A DNA stretch of 33,835 bases, taken from contig NZ_JAAKZY010000111.1 in assembly GCF_011045015.1 (NCBI RefSeq), forward strand, positions 1 to 33,835, written 5' to 3'. How positions within the stretch are numbered: position 1 is the stretch's first letter; each line of letters begins with the position of its first letter. Shown here one piece after another: positions 7,771-15,433 of the stretch. The stretch comes from Streptomyces scabichelini. Lineage in GTDB: Bacteria; Actinomycetota; Actinomycetes; Streptomycetales; Streptomycetaceae. The notes under the pieces were generated by a model, which was not told where the DNA came from, did no database searches, and saw nothing but the letters and a program-made list of their open reading frames with translations. The position numbers and the translations under genes were made by a program.

Positions 7771-8442
7771 ATGACTCCGATCCGCCTCCTTCTCGTCGAT
7801 GACGACCCGCTGGTCCGCGCCGGCCTGGCCCTCATGATGGGAGGTTCCGATGATCTCGAGGTCGTGGGCGAGGCCGCCGACGGGGACGAGGTGGAGGAGC
7901 TTGTCGAGCGGACCCGCCCCGACGTGGTGCTCATGGACATCCGCATGCCGGCCGTGGACGGACTCGCCGCCACGGAACGGCTCAGGGGGCGCAAGGACGC
8001 ACCGCAGGTCGTCGTACTGACCACCTTTCACGCCGACGAACAGGTGCTGCGAGCGTTGCGCGCAGGCGCGGCGGGCTTCGTCCTCAAGGACACTCCGCCG
8101 GCCGAGATCCTCGAGGCCGTACGACGGGTCGCGGCCGGCGACCCCGTCCTGTCGCCCACGGTCACCCGGCAGCTCATGGAGCACGCCGCGGGCGGCGGCC
8201 CGGACACACGGCGCGCGACCGCCCGTACCCGCATGGCCGCGCTCAACGACCGCGAACGCGAGGTCGCCGTCGCGGTCGGCCAGGGCCGGTCGAATGCCGA
8301 GATCGCGCGCCAGTTGTTCATGAGCGTGGCCACCGTCAAGACACACGTGTCCCGCATCCTCGCCAAGCTGGACCTCAACAACCGTGTGCAGATCGCCCTG
8401 TTGACATACGACGCGGGGCTCCTGGAGGGCGACGGGCACTAA
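7771..8442 (+). CDS. Two-component response regulator, NarL/FixJ family
   Basis: About 223 residues. The receiver domain has the acidic pocket LLVDDDP, the phosphoacceptor Asp56 in LMDIRMP, the TTF switch position and the conserved Lys in FVLKD. A LuxR-type helix-turn-helix follows near the C-terminus (LNDREREVAVAVGQG, then SVATVKTHVSRILAKL). It is the evident partner of the kinase directly upstream. The ATG at 7771 is chosen because the receiver starts there in the usual way (MTPIRLLLVDDD); a GTG at 7762 is in frame and equally possible. The gene ends before a strong bidirectional hairpin shared with the convergent dehydrogenase gene. Confidence 0.94.
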   Translation: MTPIRLLLVDDDPLVRAGLALMMGGSDDLEVVGEAADGDEVEELVERTRPDVVLMDIRMPAVDGLAATERLRGRKDAPQVVVLTTFHADEQVLRALRAGAAGFVLKDTPPAEILEAVRRVAAGDPVLSPTVTRQLMEHAAGGGPDTRRATARTRMAALNDREREVAVAVGQGRSNAEIARQLFMSVATVKTHVSRILAKLDLNNRVQIALLTYDAGLLEGDGH

Positions 8443-8458
8443 GCGCTCCGCGGGAAGT

Positions 8459-8550
8459 GCAGTACGAAGGGTGCGGGCCGTCTGTGGCTGGTCGCGCCCA
8501 CGCGGCGGAGCCGCATATCGGCACTGCCCCGCGCCCCTTACGGGGCGCGG
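8459..8550 (-). repeat. Dispersed intergenic repeat, copy A, with terminator hairpin
   Basis: A 33-nt block (8483-8515) is identical to 31626-31658, and similarity extends over about 80 nt. The block ends in a 9-bp hairpin (8529-8537 with 8542-8550, loop TTAC) between two convergent genes, well placed to end transcription from both sides. The reverse complement shows the GGGGCGCGGGG and GCGACCAGCCAC elements also found in copies B and C. Confidence 0.8.
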
Positions 8551-8582
8551 TACCGCACCGGACTTAACCAAGGCCGCTCAGC

Positions 8583-9596
8583 TCAGTCCTGGCCGCCCGG
8601 GATCTCCGCCACGGACACCAACCGGCGTTCGAGCCGGGACAGTTCGCACGCCTCGGCGATCCGCAGCGCGTGCAGCGCCTCGCGCCCGTCGCACGGGTTG
8701 GCCCGTTCCCCGCGCACGACCTCCACGAAGGCGTGCAGCTCCGCCTCGTACGCGGCCCCGAAGCGCTCCAGGAACCCGGTCCACGGCTTGGAGGCGGCCG
8801 GCGGCCCGGTCGGCTCCGTGGAGGCGATCGGCGTACGGTCGTCCAGGCCGACCCCGACCTGGTCCAGCTCACCGGCCAGTTCCATGCGTACGTCGTATCC
8901 GGCGCCGTTCATCCGGGTCGACGTCGCCGTGGCGAGCGTGCCGTCGTCCAGGGTGAGGACGGCCGCGGCCGTGTCGATGTCGTTCGCCTCGCGGAACATC
9001 GCGGGCCCGGCGTCCGAGCCCATCGCGTACACCTCGGTGACCTCACGGCCCGTCACCCACCGCAGGATGTCGAAGTCGTGCACCAGACAGTCCCGGTACA
9101 GGCCGCCGGAGAGCGGCAGATACGCGGCCGGGGGCGGCGTCTGGTCGGACGTCATCGCCCGAACGGTGTGCAGCCGTCCGAGCCGGCCCGAGCGCACTGC
9201 CTCACGCGCGGCCGTGTAGCCGGCGTCGAAGCGGCGCTGGAAGCCCAGCTGGAGGACCGTTCCGGCCGCCTCGACCTCGGCGAGCGCCGTCAGCGTGCCC
9301 GGCAGGTCGAGGGCGATGGGCTTCTCGCAGAACACCGGGAGGCCGGCGCGTGCTGCCCGACCGATCAGTTCGGCGTGGGCCGACGTGGCGGCCGTGATGA
9401 CCACGGCGTCCACACCCCAGGTGAAGATCTCGTCCACAGTGGGCGCCGCCGTGGCGCCCAGGCGGTCCGCGAGCTCACGAGCCCGGGCGGTGTCCGCGTC
9501 CGTGACGATGAGGGAGCCGTTGACCTCGCGGTGACGGCTGAGGGCGGTCGCGTGGAATGTGCCGATACGGCCCGTTCCGATGAGTCCGATGCGCAT
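8583..9596 (-). CDS. Gfo/Idh/MocA family dehydrogenase, probably inositol 2-dehydrogenase-like
   Basis: 337 residues. An N-terminal Rossmann fold has GLIGTGRIG (residues 4-12) for NAD(P), followed by the family EKP motif (91-93) with the catalytic Lys92. The C-terminal sheet domain carries YRDCLVHDFD, with Asp169 and His173 in the D-xxx-H arrangement known from inositol dehydrogenase (IolG). It is expected to oxidise a hydroxyl of a cyclitol or sugar; the exact substrate is an inference. The ATG at 9596 is chosen because GLIGTG normally follows within a few residues and a promoter with a 7-nt gap makes it a leaderless start. It is divergent from a GntR regulator that probably controls it. Confidence 0.9.
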   Translation of the reverse strand: MRIGLIGTGRIGTFHATALSRHREVNGSLIVTDADTARARELADRLGATAAPTVDEIFTWGVDAVVITAATSAHAELIGRAARAGLPVFCEKPIALDLPGTLTALAEVEAAGTVLQLGFQRRFDAGYTAAREAVRSGRLGRLHTVRAMTSDQTPPPAAYLPLSGGLYRDCLVHDFDILRWVTGREVTEVYAMGSDAGPAMFREANDIDTAAAVLTLDDGTLATATSTRMNGAGYDVRMELAGELDQVGVGLDDRTPIASTEPTGPPAASKPWTGFLERFGAAYEAELHAFVEVVRGERANPCDGREALHALRIAEACELSRLERRLVSVAEIPGGQD

Positions 9597-9603
9597 GGGA
9601 ACA

Positions 9604-9632
9604 AACTGAGGTCGGAACCCGCCGCCTGTCAA
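9604..9632 (-). promoter_or_regulatory. Promoter of the dehydrogenase gene, leaderless
   Basis: On the minus strand a perfect -35 TTGACA (9627-9632), a 17-nt spacer and TCAGTT (9604-9609) lie just 7 nt before the ATG at 9596. Transcription would start at or beside the start codon. Confidence 0.6.
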
Positions 9633-9636
9633 CTGT

Positions 9637-9648
9637 TTGTCCTGACAA
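9637..9648. promoter_or_regulatory. Palindrome in the divergent dehydrogenase/GntR promoter region
   Basis: TTGTC-CT-GACAA is a perfect inverted repeat with a 2-nt centre, located just upstream of the dehydrogenase -35 box and about 50 nt from the GntR start. Position and symmetry make it the best candidate operator for the adjacent regulator. Confidence 0.5.
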
Positions 9649-9697
9649 TCGAACTTCACAACTTCCCGTCATCATTCACCAGAGCTACGCTCGCCCC

Positions 9698-10462
9698 GTG
9701 GCCAAACCAGAAGTGGATCCGACCGTGACGCTCCAGCTCAGCGTCGACCGGAGCAGCCCGGTGCCGCTGTACTTCCAGTTGTCCCAGCAACTCGAGGCGG
9801 CGATCGAGCACGGCGCGCTGACCCCGGGCAGCCTGCTCGGCAACGAGATCGAGCTCGCCGCGCGGCTCGGCCTGTCCCGGCCGACGGTCCGCCAGGCCAT
9901 CCAGTCGCTCGTCGACAAGGGCCTCCTCGTACGCCGCCGAGGCGTCGGCACCCAGGTCGTGCACAGCCAGGTCAAGCGCCCGCTGGAACTCAGCAGCCTC
10001 TACGACGACCTGGAGGCGGCCGGTCAGCGCCCGGCGACCCGGGTCCTCGTCAACACCGTCGTCCCGGCGTCGGCCGAGATAGCGGCCGCCCTGGCGGTGG
10101 CCGAGGGCAGCGACGTACACCGGGTGGAGAGGCTGCGCCTGGCCCACGGCGAGCCGATGGCGTACCTCTGCAACTACCTGCCGCCAGGACTGTTCGACCT
10201 GGACAGCTCACAGCTGGAGGCCACCGGTCTGTACCGGCTGATGCGGGCCGCGGGCATCACCCTGCACAGCGCCCGCCAGTCCGTCGGAGCCCGCGCCGCC
10301 ACCCTCGTGGAAGCCGAACGCCTCAGCGAACCCGAGGGCGCCCCTCTCCTCACCATGCAACGCACCACGTTCGACGACACGGGCAGGGCAGTGGAGTACG
10401 GCACGCACACGTACCGCGCGTCGCGCTACTCGTTCGAGTTCCAGCTGCTGGTACGCCCTTGA
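9698..10462 (+). CDS. GntR-family transcriptional regulator, HutC subfamily
   Basis: 254 residues. The winged helix-turn-helix at about residues 20-88 is typical (VPLYFQLSQQLEAAI, then LGLSRPTVRQAIQSLVDKGL and the wing RRRGVGTQV). The rest is a UTRA ligand-binding domain (about 100-250; RVERLRLAHGEPMAY, and ending SRYSFEFQLLVRP). Such regulators usually bind a metabolite, often a sugar phosphate, and repress a neighbouring operon. Divergence from the dehydrogenase suggests that gene is its target. The GTG at 9698 follows a TACGCT box by 6 nt, suggesting a leaderless start. Confidence 0.92.
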   Translation: MAKPEVDPTVTLQLSVDRSSPVPLYFQLSQQLEAAIEHGALTPGSLLGNEIELAARLGLSRPTVRQAIQSLVDKGLLVRRRGVGTQVVHSQVKRPLELSSLYDDLEAAGQRPATRVLVNTVVPASAEIAAALAVAEGSDVHRVERLRLAHGEPMAYLCNYLPPGLFDLDSSQLEATGLYRLMRAAGITLHSARQSVGARAATLVEAERLSEPEGAPLLTMQRTTFDDTGRAVEYGTHTYRASRYSFEFQLLVRP

Positions 10463-10491
10463 GCGCCCCTTTCCCGCAGGCGACACGGGGA

Positions 10492-10533
10492 CGCGCCCCG
10501 TAGGGGCGCGGGGAACTGCGCGACAAGCCACGA
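10492..10533 (+). repeat. Dispersed intergenic repeat, copy B, with hairpin
   Basis: An 8-bp hairpin (10492-10499 with 10503-10510, loop GTA) is followed by sequence that shares a 20-nt identical block (10503-10522) with 20968-20987 in copy C, then an AGCCACGACG tail. It lies just after the GntR stop and probably terminates its transcript. Confidence 0.8.
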
Positions 10534-10597
10534 CGCGCCAGTACGCGACAAACGACCCGCAGTCCCCCAGGCGCCCCAAGCGAAGCAAAGGGGCCCC

Positions 10598-10643
10598 ATG
10601 TGCAAGCCGGCGCCAGCGTGATGTGCAAGCCAGCGCCGGCGTG
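10598..10643 (+). repeat. Tandem 23-nt direct repeat upstream of the ROK kinase
   Basis: Two adjacent 23-nt units (10598-10620 and 10621-10643) differ at only two positions. They end 16 nt before the predicted start codon, overlapping the expected promoter. A CAGAAT box at 10647-10652 lies 7 nt before the ATG at 10660. Adjacent direct repeats at a promoter suggest binding sites for a regulator; which one is unknown. Confidence 0.7.
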
Positions 10644-10659
10644 CGGCAGAATCGGCGCG

Positions 10660-11811
10660 ATGAGCACCTACCGCGACCTAGCCCTCGCACACCGCGGCTC
10701 CGCACGGGCCACCGTCCTGCGGACCGTCGGCACGCGTGAGCGCCGATCGCATCTGACGGCTCCCCGCGTGCCCACCGTCGGCATCGACATCGGCGGTACG
10801 AAGGTGATGGCGGGCGTCGTCGACGCGGACGGCAACATCCTCGAGAAGGTCCGCACCGAGACGCCCGACAAGTCCAAGAGCCCCAAGGTCGTCGAGGACA
10901 CCATCGTCGAGCTGGTCCTGGACCTCTCCGACCGGCACGACGTGCACGCCGTCGGCATAGGAGCGGCAGGCTGGGTCGACGCCGACCGCAACCGCGTCCT
11001 GTTCGCCCCCCACCTGTCGTGGCGCAACGAGCCTCTCCGGGACCGCATCTCCGGGCGCCTCGCCGTCCCCGTCCTGGTCGACAACGACGCCAACTCCGCC
11101 GCCTGGGCCGAATGGCGCTTCGGCGCGGGCCGCGGCGAGGACCACCTGGTGATGATCACGCTGGGCACCGGCATCGGTGGCGCGATCCTGGAGGACGGGC
11201 AGGTCAAGCGCGGCAAGTTCGGCGTGGCGGGCGAGTTCGGCCATATGCAGGTCGTGCCCGGCGGCCACCGCTGCCCCTGCGGCAACCGCGGCTGCTGGGA
11301 GCAGTACAGCTCCGGCAACGCGCTGGTGCGCGAGGCCCGCGAACTCGCCGCCGCCGACTCCCCGGTGGCGTACGGCATCATCGAGCACGTCAAGGGCAAC
11401 ATCGCCGAGATCACGGGCCCGATGATCACCGAGCTGGCCCGTGAGGGCGACGCGATGTGTGTCGAGCTGCTCCAGGACATCGGGCAGTGGCTCGGCGTCG
11501 GCATCGCGAACCTGGCGGCCGCGCTCGACCCCTCCTGCTTTGTGATCGGCGGCGGTGTCTCGGCGGCCGACGACCTGCTGATCGGCCCCGCGCGCGACGC
11601 CTTCCGGCGCCATCTGACCGGCCGCGGCTACCGCCCCGAGGCCCGCATCGCCCGCGCCCAGCTCGGCCCCGAGGCCGGCATGGTCGGCGCCGCCGACCTC
11701 GCCCGGCTCGTCGCCCGCCGCTTCCGCCGCGCCAATCGGCGCCGGGTGGAGCGCTATGAGCGGTACGAGCGGTATGTGCAGTCGCGCCGTACGACGCAGG
11801 GGTCGCTGTGA
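10660..11811 (+). CDS. ROK-family sugar kinase, glucokinase-like
   Basis: 383 residues. It shows the ROK/ASKHA fold: phosphate loop VGIDIGGTKV (about 40), the catalytic Asp in VLVDNDANSAAW, LGTGIGGAI, and the ROK zinc motif built from the His of EFGHMQVVPGG and CPCGNRGC. The overall pattern closely follows Streptomyces glucokinase GlkA, with an extra N-terminal segment of about 35 residues and a basic C-terminal tail containing ERYERYERY. It should phosphorylate glucose or a related sugar with ATP. The ATG at 10660 is preferred over an upstream ATG that would read through the tandem repeats. Its stop overlaps the next gene by 4 nt. The substrate is not certain. Confidence 0.9.
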   Translation: MSTYRDLALAHRGSARATVLRTVGTRERRSHLTAPRVPTVGIDIGGTKVMAGVVDADGNILEKVRTETPDKSKSPKVVEDTIVELVLDLSDRHDVHAVGIGAAGWVDADRNRVLFAPHLSWRNEPLRDRISGRLAVPVLVDNDANSAAWAEWRFGAGRGEDHLVMITLGTGIGGAILEDGQVKRGKFGVAGEFGHMQVVPGGHRCPCGNRGCWEQYSSGNALVREARELAAADSPVAYGIIEHVKGNIAEITGPMITELAREGDAMCVELLQDIGQWLGVGIANLAAALDPSCFVIGGGVSAADDLLIGPARDAFRRHLTGRGYRPEARIARAQLGPEAGMVGAADLARLVARRFRRANRRRVERYERYERYVQSRRTTQGSL

Positions 11812-12389
11812 CGGCCGCCTCGCTGCCTCACCAGGCGCCGTCGCCGGACGACCCACGCCCGCCCGAGGCCCGCAGCCACATGATCCGCCGCCGCGCGCTG
11901 ACGCTGCTGATCATCGTGCTGCTCATCGGCGTCCCGGCCGGCTATCTGGTGATCTCCGCCAACCAGAGCCGCGACAGCGGCAGGACCAAGGAAGAGAAGT
12001 ACGCCGCGAGGGGCCTCACCCCGGACTGGCCCTCGCGCGTCCAGCGCCGCCTCTACCATGTGCCGATCCCGCGGGCCTCGGACAGGGTCGCGTACTACGA
12101 GACGAACAACTGGAAGACCAGCCGTCTGTACGCCCAGTTCCTCACCAGCGACGACGGCCTCGACACCTTCCTCAAAAACATCGGCACCAGCCGTGCCGCC
12201 CTGGAGAAGGACGACCTTCCCATCAGCGCCCGCCACCAGAAGATCGTCCGCTGGGACTTCACGGGCCCCGGTCCCTGGTCGGGCCTCAGGCGTGAGCGGA
12301 ACAACCCGACACCCACGCTGGACATCGTCGTGAACTGGTCGAAGCCCGGCCATCCCATGGTGTACGTGGTCTCCAGAACGACGCCCTGA
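11808..12389 (+). CDS. Single-pass membrane protein coupled to the ROK kinase
   Basis: 193 residues. A Pro-rich cytoplasmic start is followed by arginines and one membrane helix at about 30-50 (ALTLLIIVLLIGVPAGYLVI), then an outer domain of about 140 residues with conserved-looking aromatic clusters (RRLYHVPIPRAS, IVRWDFTGPGPW). No family or catalytic motif is recognised. The GTG start overlaps the kinase stop (GTGA), so expression is probably coupled to the kinase. A link to sugar sensing or uptake is only inferred from this overlap. Confidence 0.8.
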   Translation: MTAASLPHQAPSPDDPRPPEARSHMIRRRALTLLIIVLLIGVPAGYLVISANQSRDSGRTKEEKYAARGLTPDWPSRVQRRLYHVPIPRASDRVAYYETNNWKTSRLYAQFLTSDDGLDTFLKNIGTSRAALEKDDLPISARHQKIVRWDFTGPGPWSGLRRERNNPTPTLDIVVNWSKPGHPMVYVVSRTTP

Positions 12390-12416
12390 TCCTCCCGGCT
12401 TCGCCGCCGATCCCGA

Positions 12417-12439
12417 TTGTCAGACCCGGCCCGTAGAGT
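12417..12439 (+). promoter_or_regulatory. Damage-type (RecA-NDp/PafBC-like) promoter of the SNF2-SWIM operon
   Basis: TTGTCAGAC, 8 nt, then TAGAGT. The mycobacterial DNA-damage promoter driven through PafBC is TTGTCRGTG-N8-TAnnnT; this site matches the spacing exactly and 7 of 9 upstream bases. The same form is found upstream of exonuclease III at 20108-20130. The start would be near 12446, leaving about 90 nt of leader. Confidence 0.6.
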
Positions 12440-12449
12440 CGAAGACGAG

Positions 12450-12518
12450 TGATCCGACTGGTCCGAGATGTGTGGTCCGACTGGTCCGAGACCTGTGATC
12501 CGAGCAGTCCGACCGGGG
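12450..12518 (+). repeat. Three tandem 23-nt repeats in the SNF2 leader
   Basis: Units at 12450-12472, 12473-12495 and 12496-12518 share TCCGA-centred sequence; the first two are nearly identical and the third has diverged. They lie between the -10 box and the start codon, so they would be present in the mRNA leader. Confidence 0.7.
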
Positions 12519-12538
12519 CGAGGGAGGTGGCCGGGAGC

Positions 12539-15433
12539 ATGAGTGCGGGGGTGGTCGAGGGGCGCGCGGGAGAAGCCGCGCAGACCGCGGTGCCGGTTCG
12601 GCTCGCTGCCGTCTTTCTGCCGGCCGGCCTGCCGCGGGACGGGCGGATCGCCTTCTGGGACCCGGACACCGGGACGCTGCCGGACGGTGAGCACACCGAG
12701 CTCACGGTCGTACGGCGGCACGGCACCGGAGTCAGGCGCGGCACGGCGCCCGCGCTGACCCTCGCGGTCGCCGAGGCGCTGCCCTTGCTCGTACGGGCGA
12801 GGCGGGACCCCGCGGCACATCCCGCCACGGCGTGCTGGGGCGCCGCCGCGCTGCACGCGCTGCGGCTCGTCGCGCGCGGGCGCCTGCTGCCCGGCCTGAC
12901 GCCGGAAGGCCACGACGCGTGGCGCGCCGGGCCGCTGGATCCGGCCGACATCGCCCACCTGCGGGCGGTGGCCGCGGCCCTTCCTTACGAGGGACATGCC
13001 GTACCGCTGCCCGGCCGCAGCCCACTGAAGTTGCCCGACCCGGAAGCGCTGATGCGTGCCTTCCTGGACGCCGTCGCCGACACACTGCCGCGCACCGAGG
13101 CCGCGCCGTACGCCGTCGGGAAACCCTTCGCCGCGCGCGAGCCCCAGCGGCTGCCGGGCGCCCAGGACTGGGCGGCGGAGGTCGCCGCGGGCATGGACGC
13201 GGGCGTACGGATCTCGCTGCGCCTCGACCTGTCCGCGTACGACCTCTTCGACGACAGCGACGACGGCGAGGCCGTGCGGCGGGCGGGCGCGGCCGTCGTC
13301 CAGGTGCACAGCCTCGCCGATCCGACCCTCGTCGTCGACGCCGCGGCCCTGTGGGCGGGCGACGCCGACGCGACGTTCGGGCCACGTGCGCGCGTGGACG
13401 CCGCCCTTGCCGTGCGGCGTGCGGCCCGCGTCTGGCCGCCCCTGGACCGGCTGTCCGCGCAGGACGTACCGGACGTACTCGCGCTGTCCGAGGACGAGTT
13501 GTCCGATCTGCTCGGTGTCGCGGCGACCCGCCTCGGTGCGGCGGGGGTCGCGGTGCACTGGCCCAGGGACCTCGCGCAGGACTTGAGCGCGGCGGCGGTG
13601 GTGCGTCCCGCGCCCGGTTCGGCCACGGACGGCACCGGGTTCTTCGAGAGTGAGGAACTGCTCCAGTTCCGCTGGCAGTTGGCGCTCGGCGGCGATCCGC
13701 TCACCGAGGCCGAGATGGACACGCTGGCCGAGGCGCACCGGCCGGTTGTACGGCTGCGGGACCAGTGGGTGCTCGTCGATCCGGCCCTCGTCCGCAAGGC
13801 CCGCAAGCGTGAACTGGGCCTGCTCGACCCGGTCGACGCCCTTTCCGCCGCGCTCACCGGCAGCGCGGAGGTCGACGGCGAGACGGTCGAGGCGGTGCCC
13901 GTCGGCGCGCTGGCTGCGCTGCGCGACCGGCTGACGGCGGGCGTGCGGCCCGCCGAGCCACCCCCCGGCCTGACGGCGCGGCTGCGGGACTACCAACTGC
14001 GCGGGCTGGCCTGGCTCGACCTCATGACCTCGCTCGGCCTCGGCGGCTGCCTCGCCGACGACATGGGGCTCGGCAAGACCGTCACCGTCATCGCCCTCCA
14101 CCTGAAGAGGGCGCGTGGCGAGCCGACCCTCGTCGTCTGCCCCGCCTCGCTGCTCGGCAACTGGCAGCGGGAGATCAACCGGTTCGCCCCGGGCGTCCCC
14201 GTCCGCCGCTTCCACGGACCGGACCGCACCCTGGAGGACCTGGACGGCGGTTTCGTCCTCACCACGTACGGGACGATGCGGTCGGGGGCGCCCCGGCTCG
14301 CCCAGCAGCGGTGGGGCATGGTCGTCGCGGACGAGGCGCAGCACGTCAAGAATCCGTACTCGGCGACCGCGAAGGCACTGCGGACGATCCCCGCGCCGGC
14401 CCGGGTCGCTCTGAGCGGGACACCCGTGGAGAACAACCTCTCCGAGCTCTGGGCCCTGCTCGACTGGACGACTCCAGGACTGCTCGGTCCGCTGAAGTCC
14501 TTCCGCGCCCGGCACGCGCGCGCGGTGGAGACCGGTGAGGACCAGGAGGCGGTGACCCGCCTGGCCCGCCTGATCCGTCCCTTCCTCCTCCGCCGCAAGA
14601 AGTCCGACCCGGGCATCGTGCCCGAGCTCCCGCCCAAGACGGAGACGGACCACCCCGTCCCCCTCACCCGTGAACAGGCCTCGCTCTACGAGGCGGTGGT
14701 CCGCGAGTCGATGCTGGCGATCGAGACGACCGAGGGCATCGCCCGGCGCGGCCTGGTCCTCAAACTCCTCACCTCGCTCAAGCAGATCTGCGATCACCCG
14801 GCGCTGTATCTGCGGGAGGACGCGGGAACCACTGCGGCAGGGGGCCGCTCCACGGGCGGTTCAGCGGTCCGGACCGACGGCCCGGGCGCGGCCCGCCTCG
14901 CCGCCCGCTCCGGCAAACTCGCCCTGCTCGACGAGCTGTTGGACACGCTGCTCGCGGAGGACGGCTCGGCGATCGTCTTCACCCAGTACGTGGGGATGGC
15001 CCGGCTGATCACGTCCCACCTCGCGGCCAGGGCGGTACCGGTCGAGCTGTTGCACGGGGGCACGCCGGTGGCCGAGCGCGAGCACATGGTGGACCGCTTC
15101 CAGAGCGGAGCGACACCGGTCCTCGTCCTCTCCCTGAAGGCGGCCGGCACGGGCCTCAACCTCACGCGCGCAGGCCATGTCATCCACTTCGACCGCTGGT
15201 GGAACCCGGCCGTCGAGGAACAGGCCACCGACCGCGCCTACCGCATCGGCCAGACCCAGCCCGTCCAGGTCCACCGCCTCATCACCGAGGGCACGGTCGA
15301 GGACCGCATCGCCGAGATGCTCGAATCCAAGCGGGCCCTGGCCGACGCGATCCTGGGCTCCGGCGAGGCGTCCCTCACCGAGCTCACCGACCGCGAGCTG
15401 TCGGACTTGGTCTCGCTCCGGAGGTCTGCGTGA
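12539..15433 (+). CDS. SNF2/Rad54-family DNA-dependent ATPase
   Basis: 964 residues. The N-terminal half (to about 480) is a bacterial SNF2-associated region with no sharp motif. The ATPase core follows: DDMGLGKT (Lys513), DEAQ box (598-601), ALSGTPVENNLSELW, then the C-terminal lobe with VFTQYVGMARLI, LKAAGTGLNL and DRAYRIGQ. These enzymes translocate on DNA and remodel protein-DNA complexes; RapA- and Rad54-like roles in repair or transcription are known for the family. The ATG at 12539 has GGGAG 6 nt upstream; a GTG at 12449 would have to translate the tandem repeats. Its stop overlaps the next start by one base (TGATG), so it forms an operon with the SWIM gene. Confidence 0.95.
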   Translation: MSAGVVEGRAGEAAQTAVPVRLAAVFLPAGLPRDGRIAFWDPDTGTLPDGEHTELTVVRRHGTGVRRGTAPALTLAVAEALPLLVRARRDPAAHPATACWGAAALHALRLVARGRLLPGLTPEGHDAWRAGPLDPADIAHLRAVAAALPYEGHAVPLPGRSPLKLPDPEALMRAFLDAVADTLPRTEAAPYAVGKPFAAREPQRLPGAQDWAAEVAAGMDAGVRISLRLDLSAYDLFDDSDDGEAVRRAGAAVVQVHSLADPTLVVDAAALWAGDADATFGPRARVDAALAVRRAARVWPPLDRLSAQDVPDVLALSEDELSDLLGVAATRLGAAGVAVHWPRDLAQDLSAAAVVRPAPGSATDGTGFFESEELLQFRWQLALGGDPLTEAEMDTLAEAHRPVVRLRDQWVLVDPALVRKARKRELGLLDPVDALSAALTGSAEVDGETVEAVPVGALAALRDRLTAGVRPAEPPPGLTARLRDYQLRGLAWLDLMTSLGLGGCLADDMGLGKTVTVIALHLKRARGEPTLVVCPASLLGNWQREINRFAPGVPVRRFHGPDRTLEDLDGGFVLTTYGTMRSGAPRLAQQRWGMVVADEAQHVKNPYSATAKALRTIPAPARVALSGTPVENNLSELWALLDWTTPGLLGPLKSFRARHARAVETGEDQEAVTRLARLIRPFLLRRKKSDPGIVPELPPKTETDHPVPLTREQASLYEAVVRESMLAIETTEGIARRGLVLKLLTSLKQICDHPALYLREDAGTTAAGGRSTGGSAVRTDGPGAARLAARSGKLALLDELLDTLLAEDGSAIVFTQYVGMARLITSHLAARAVPVELLHGGTPVAEREHMVDRFQSGATPVLVLSLKAAGTGLNLTRAGHVIHFDRWWNPAVEEQATDRAYRIGQTQPVQVHRLITEGTVEDRIAEMLESKRALADAILGSGEASLTELTDRELSDLVSLRRSA

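Noticed and set aside
9627..9649. TTGTCAGGA on the minus strand as a third damage-type promoter
   Set aside because: The position 8 nt downstream reads TGACAG rather than TAnnnT; the sequence is better explained as the palindromic operator and -35 box.
12449..12538. GTG at 12449 as an earlier start for the SNF2 protein
   Set aside because: It would translate the three tandem repeats and has no ribosome site; the ATG at 12539 has one. A near-leaderless start at 12449 cannot be fully excluded.
12095..14797. A 900-codon open frame on the minus strand opposite the SNF2 gene
   Set aside because: Rich in Arg, Pro and Gly with no domain. It is the usual antisense open frame of GC-rich coding DNA; the plus strand carries clear SNF2 motifs.
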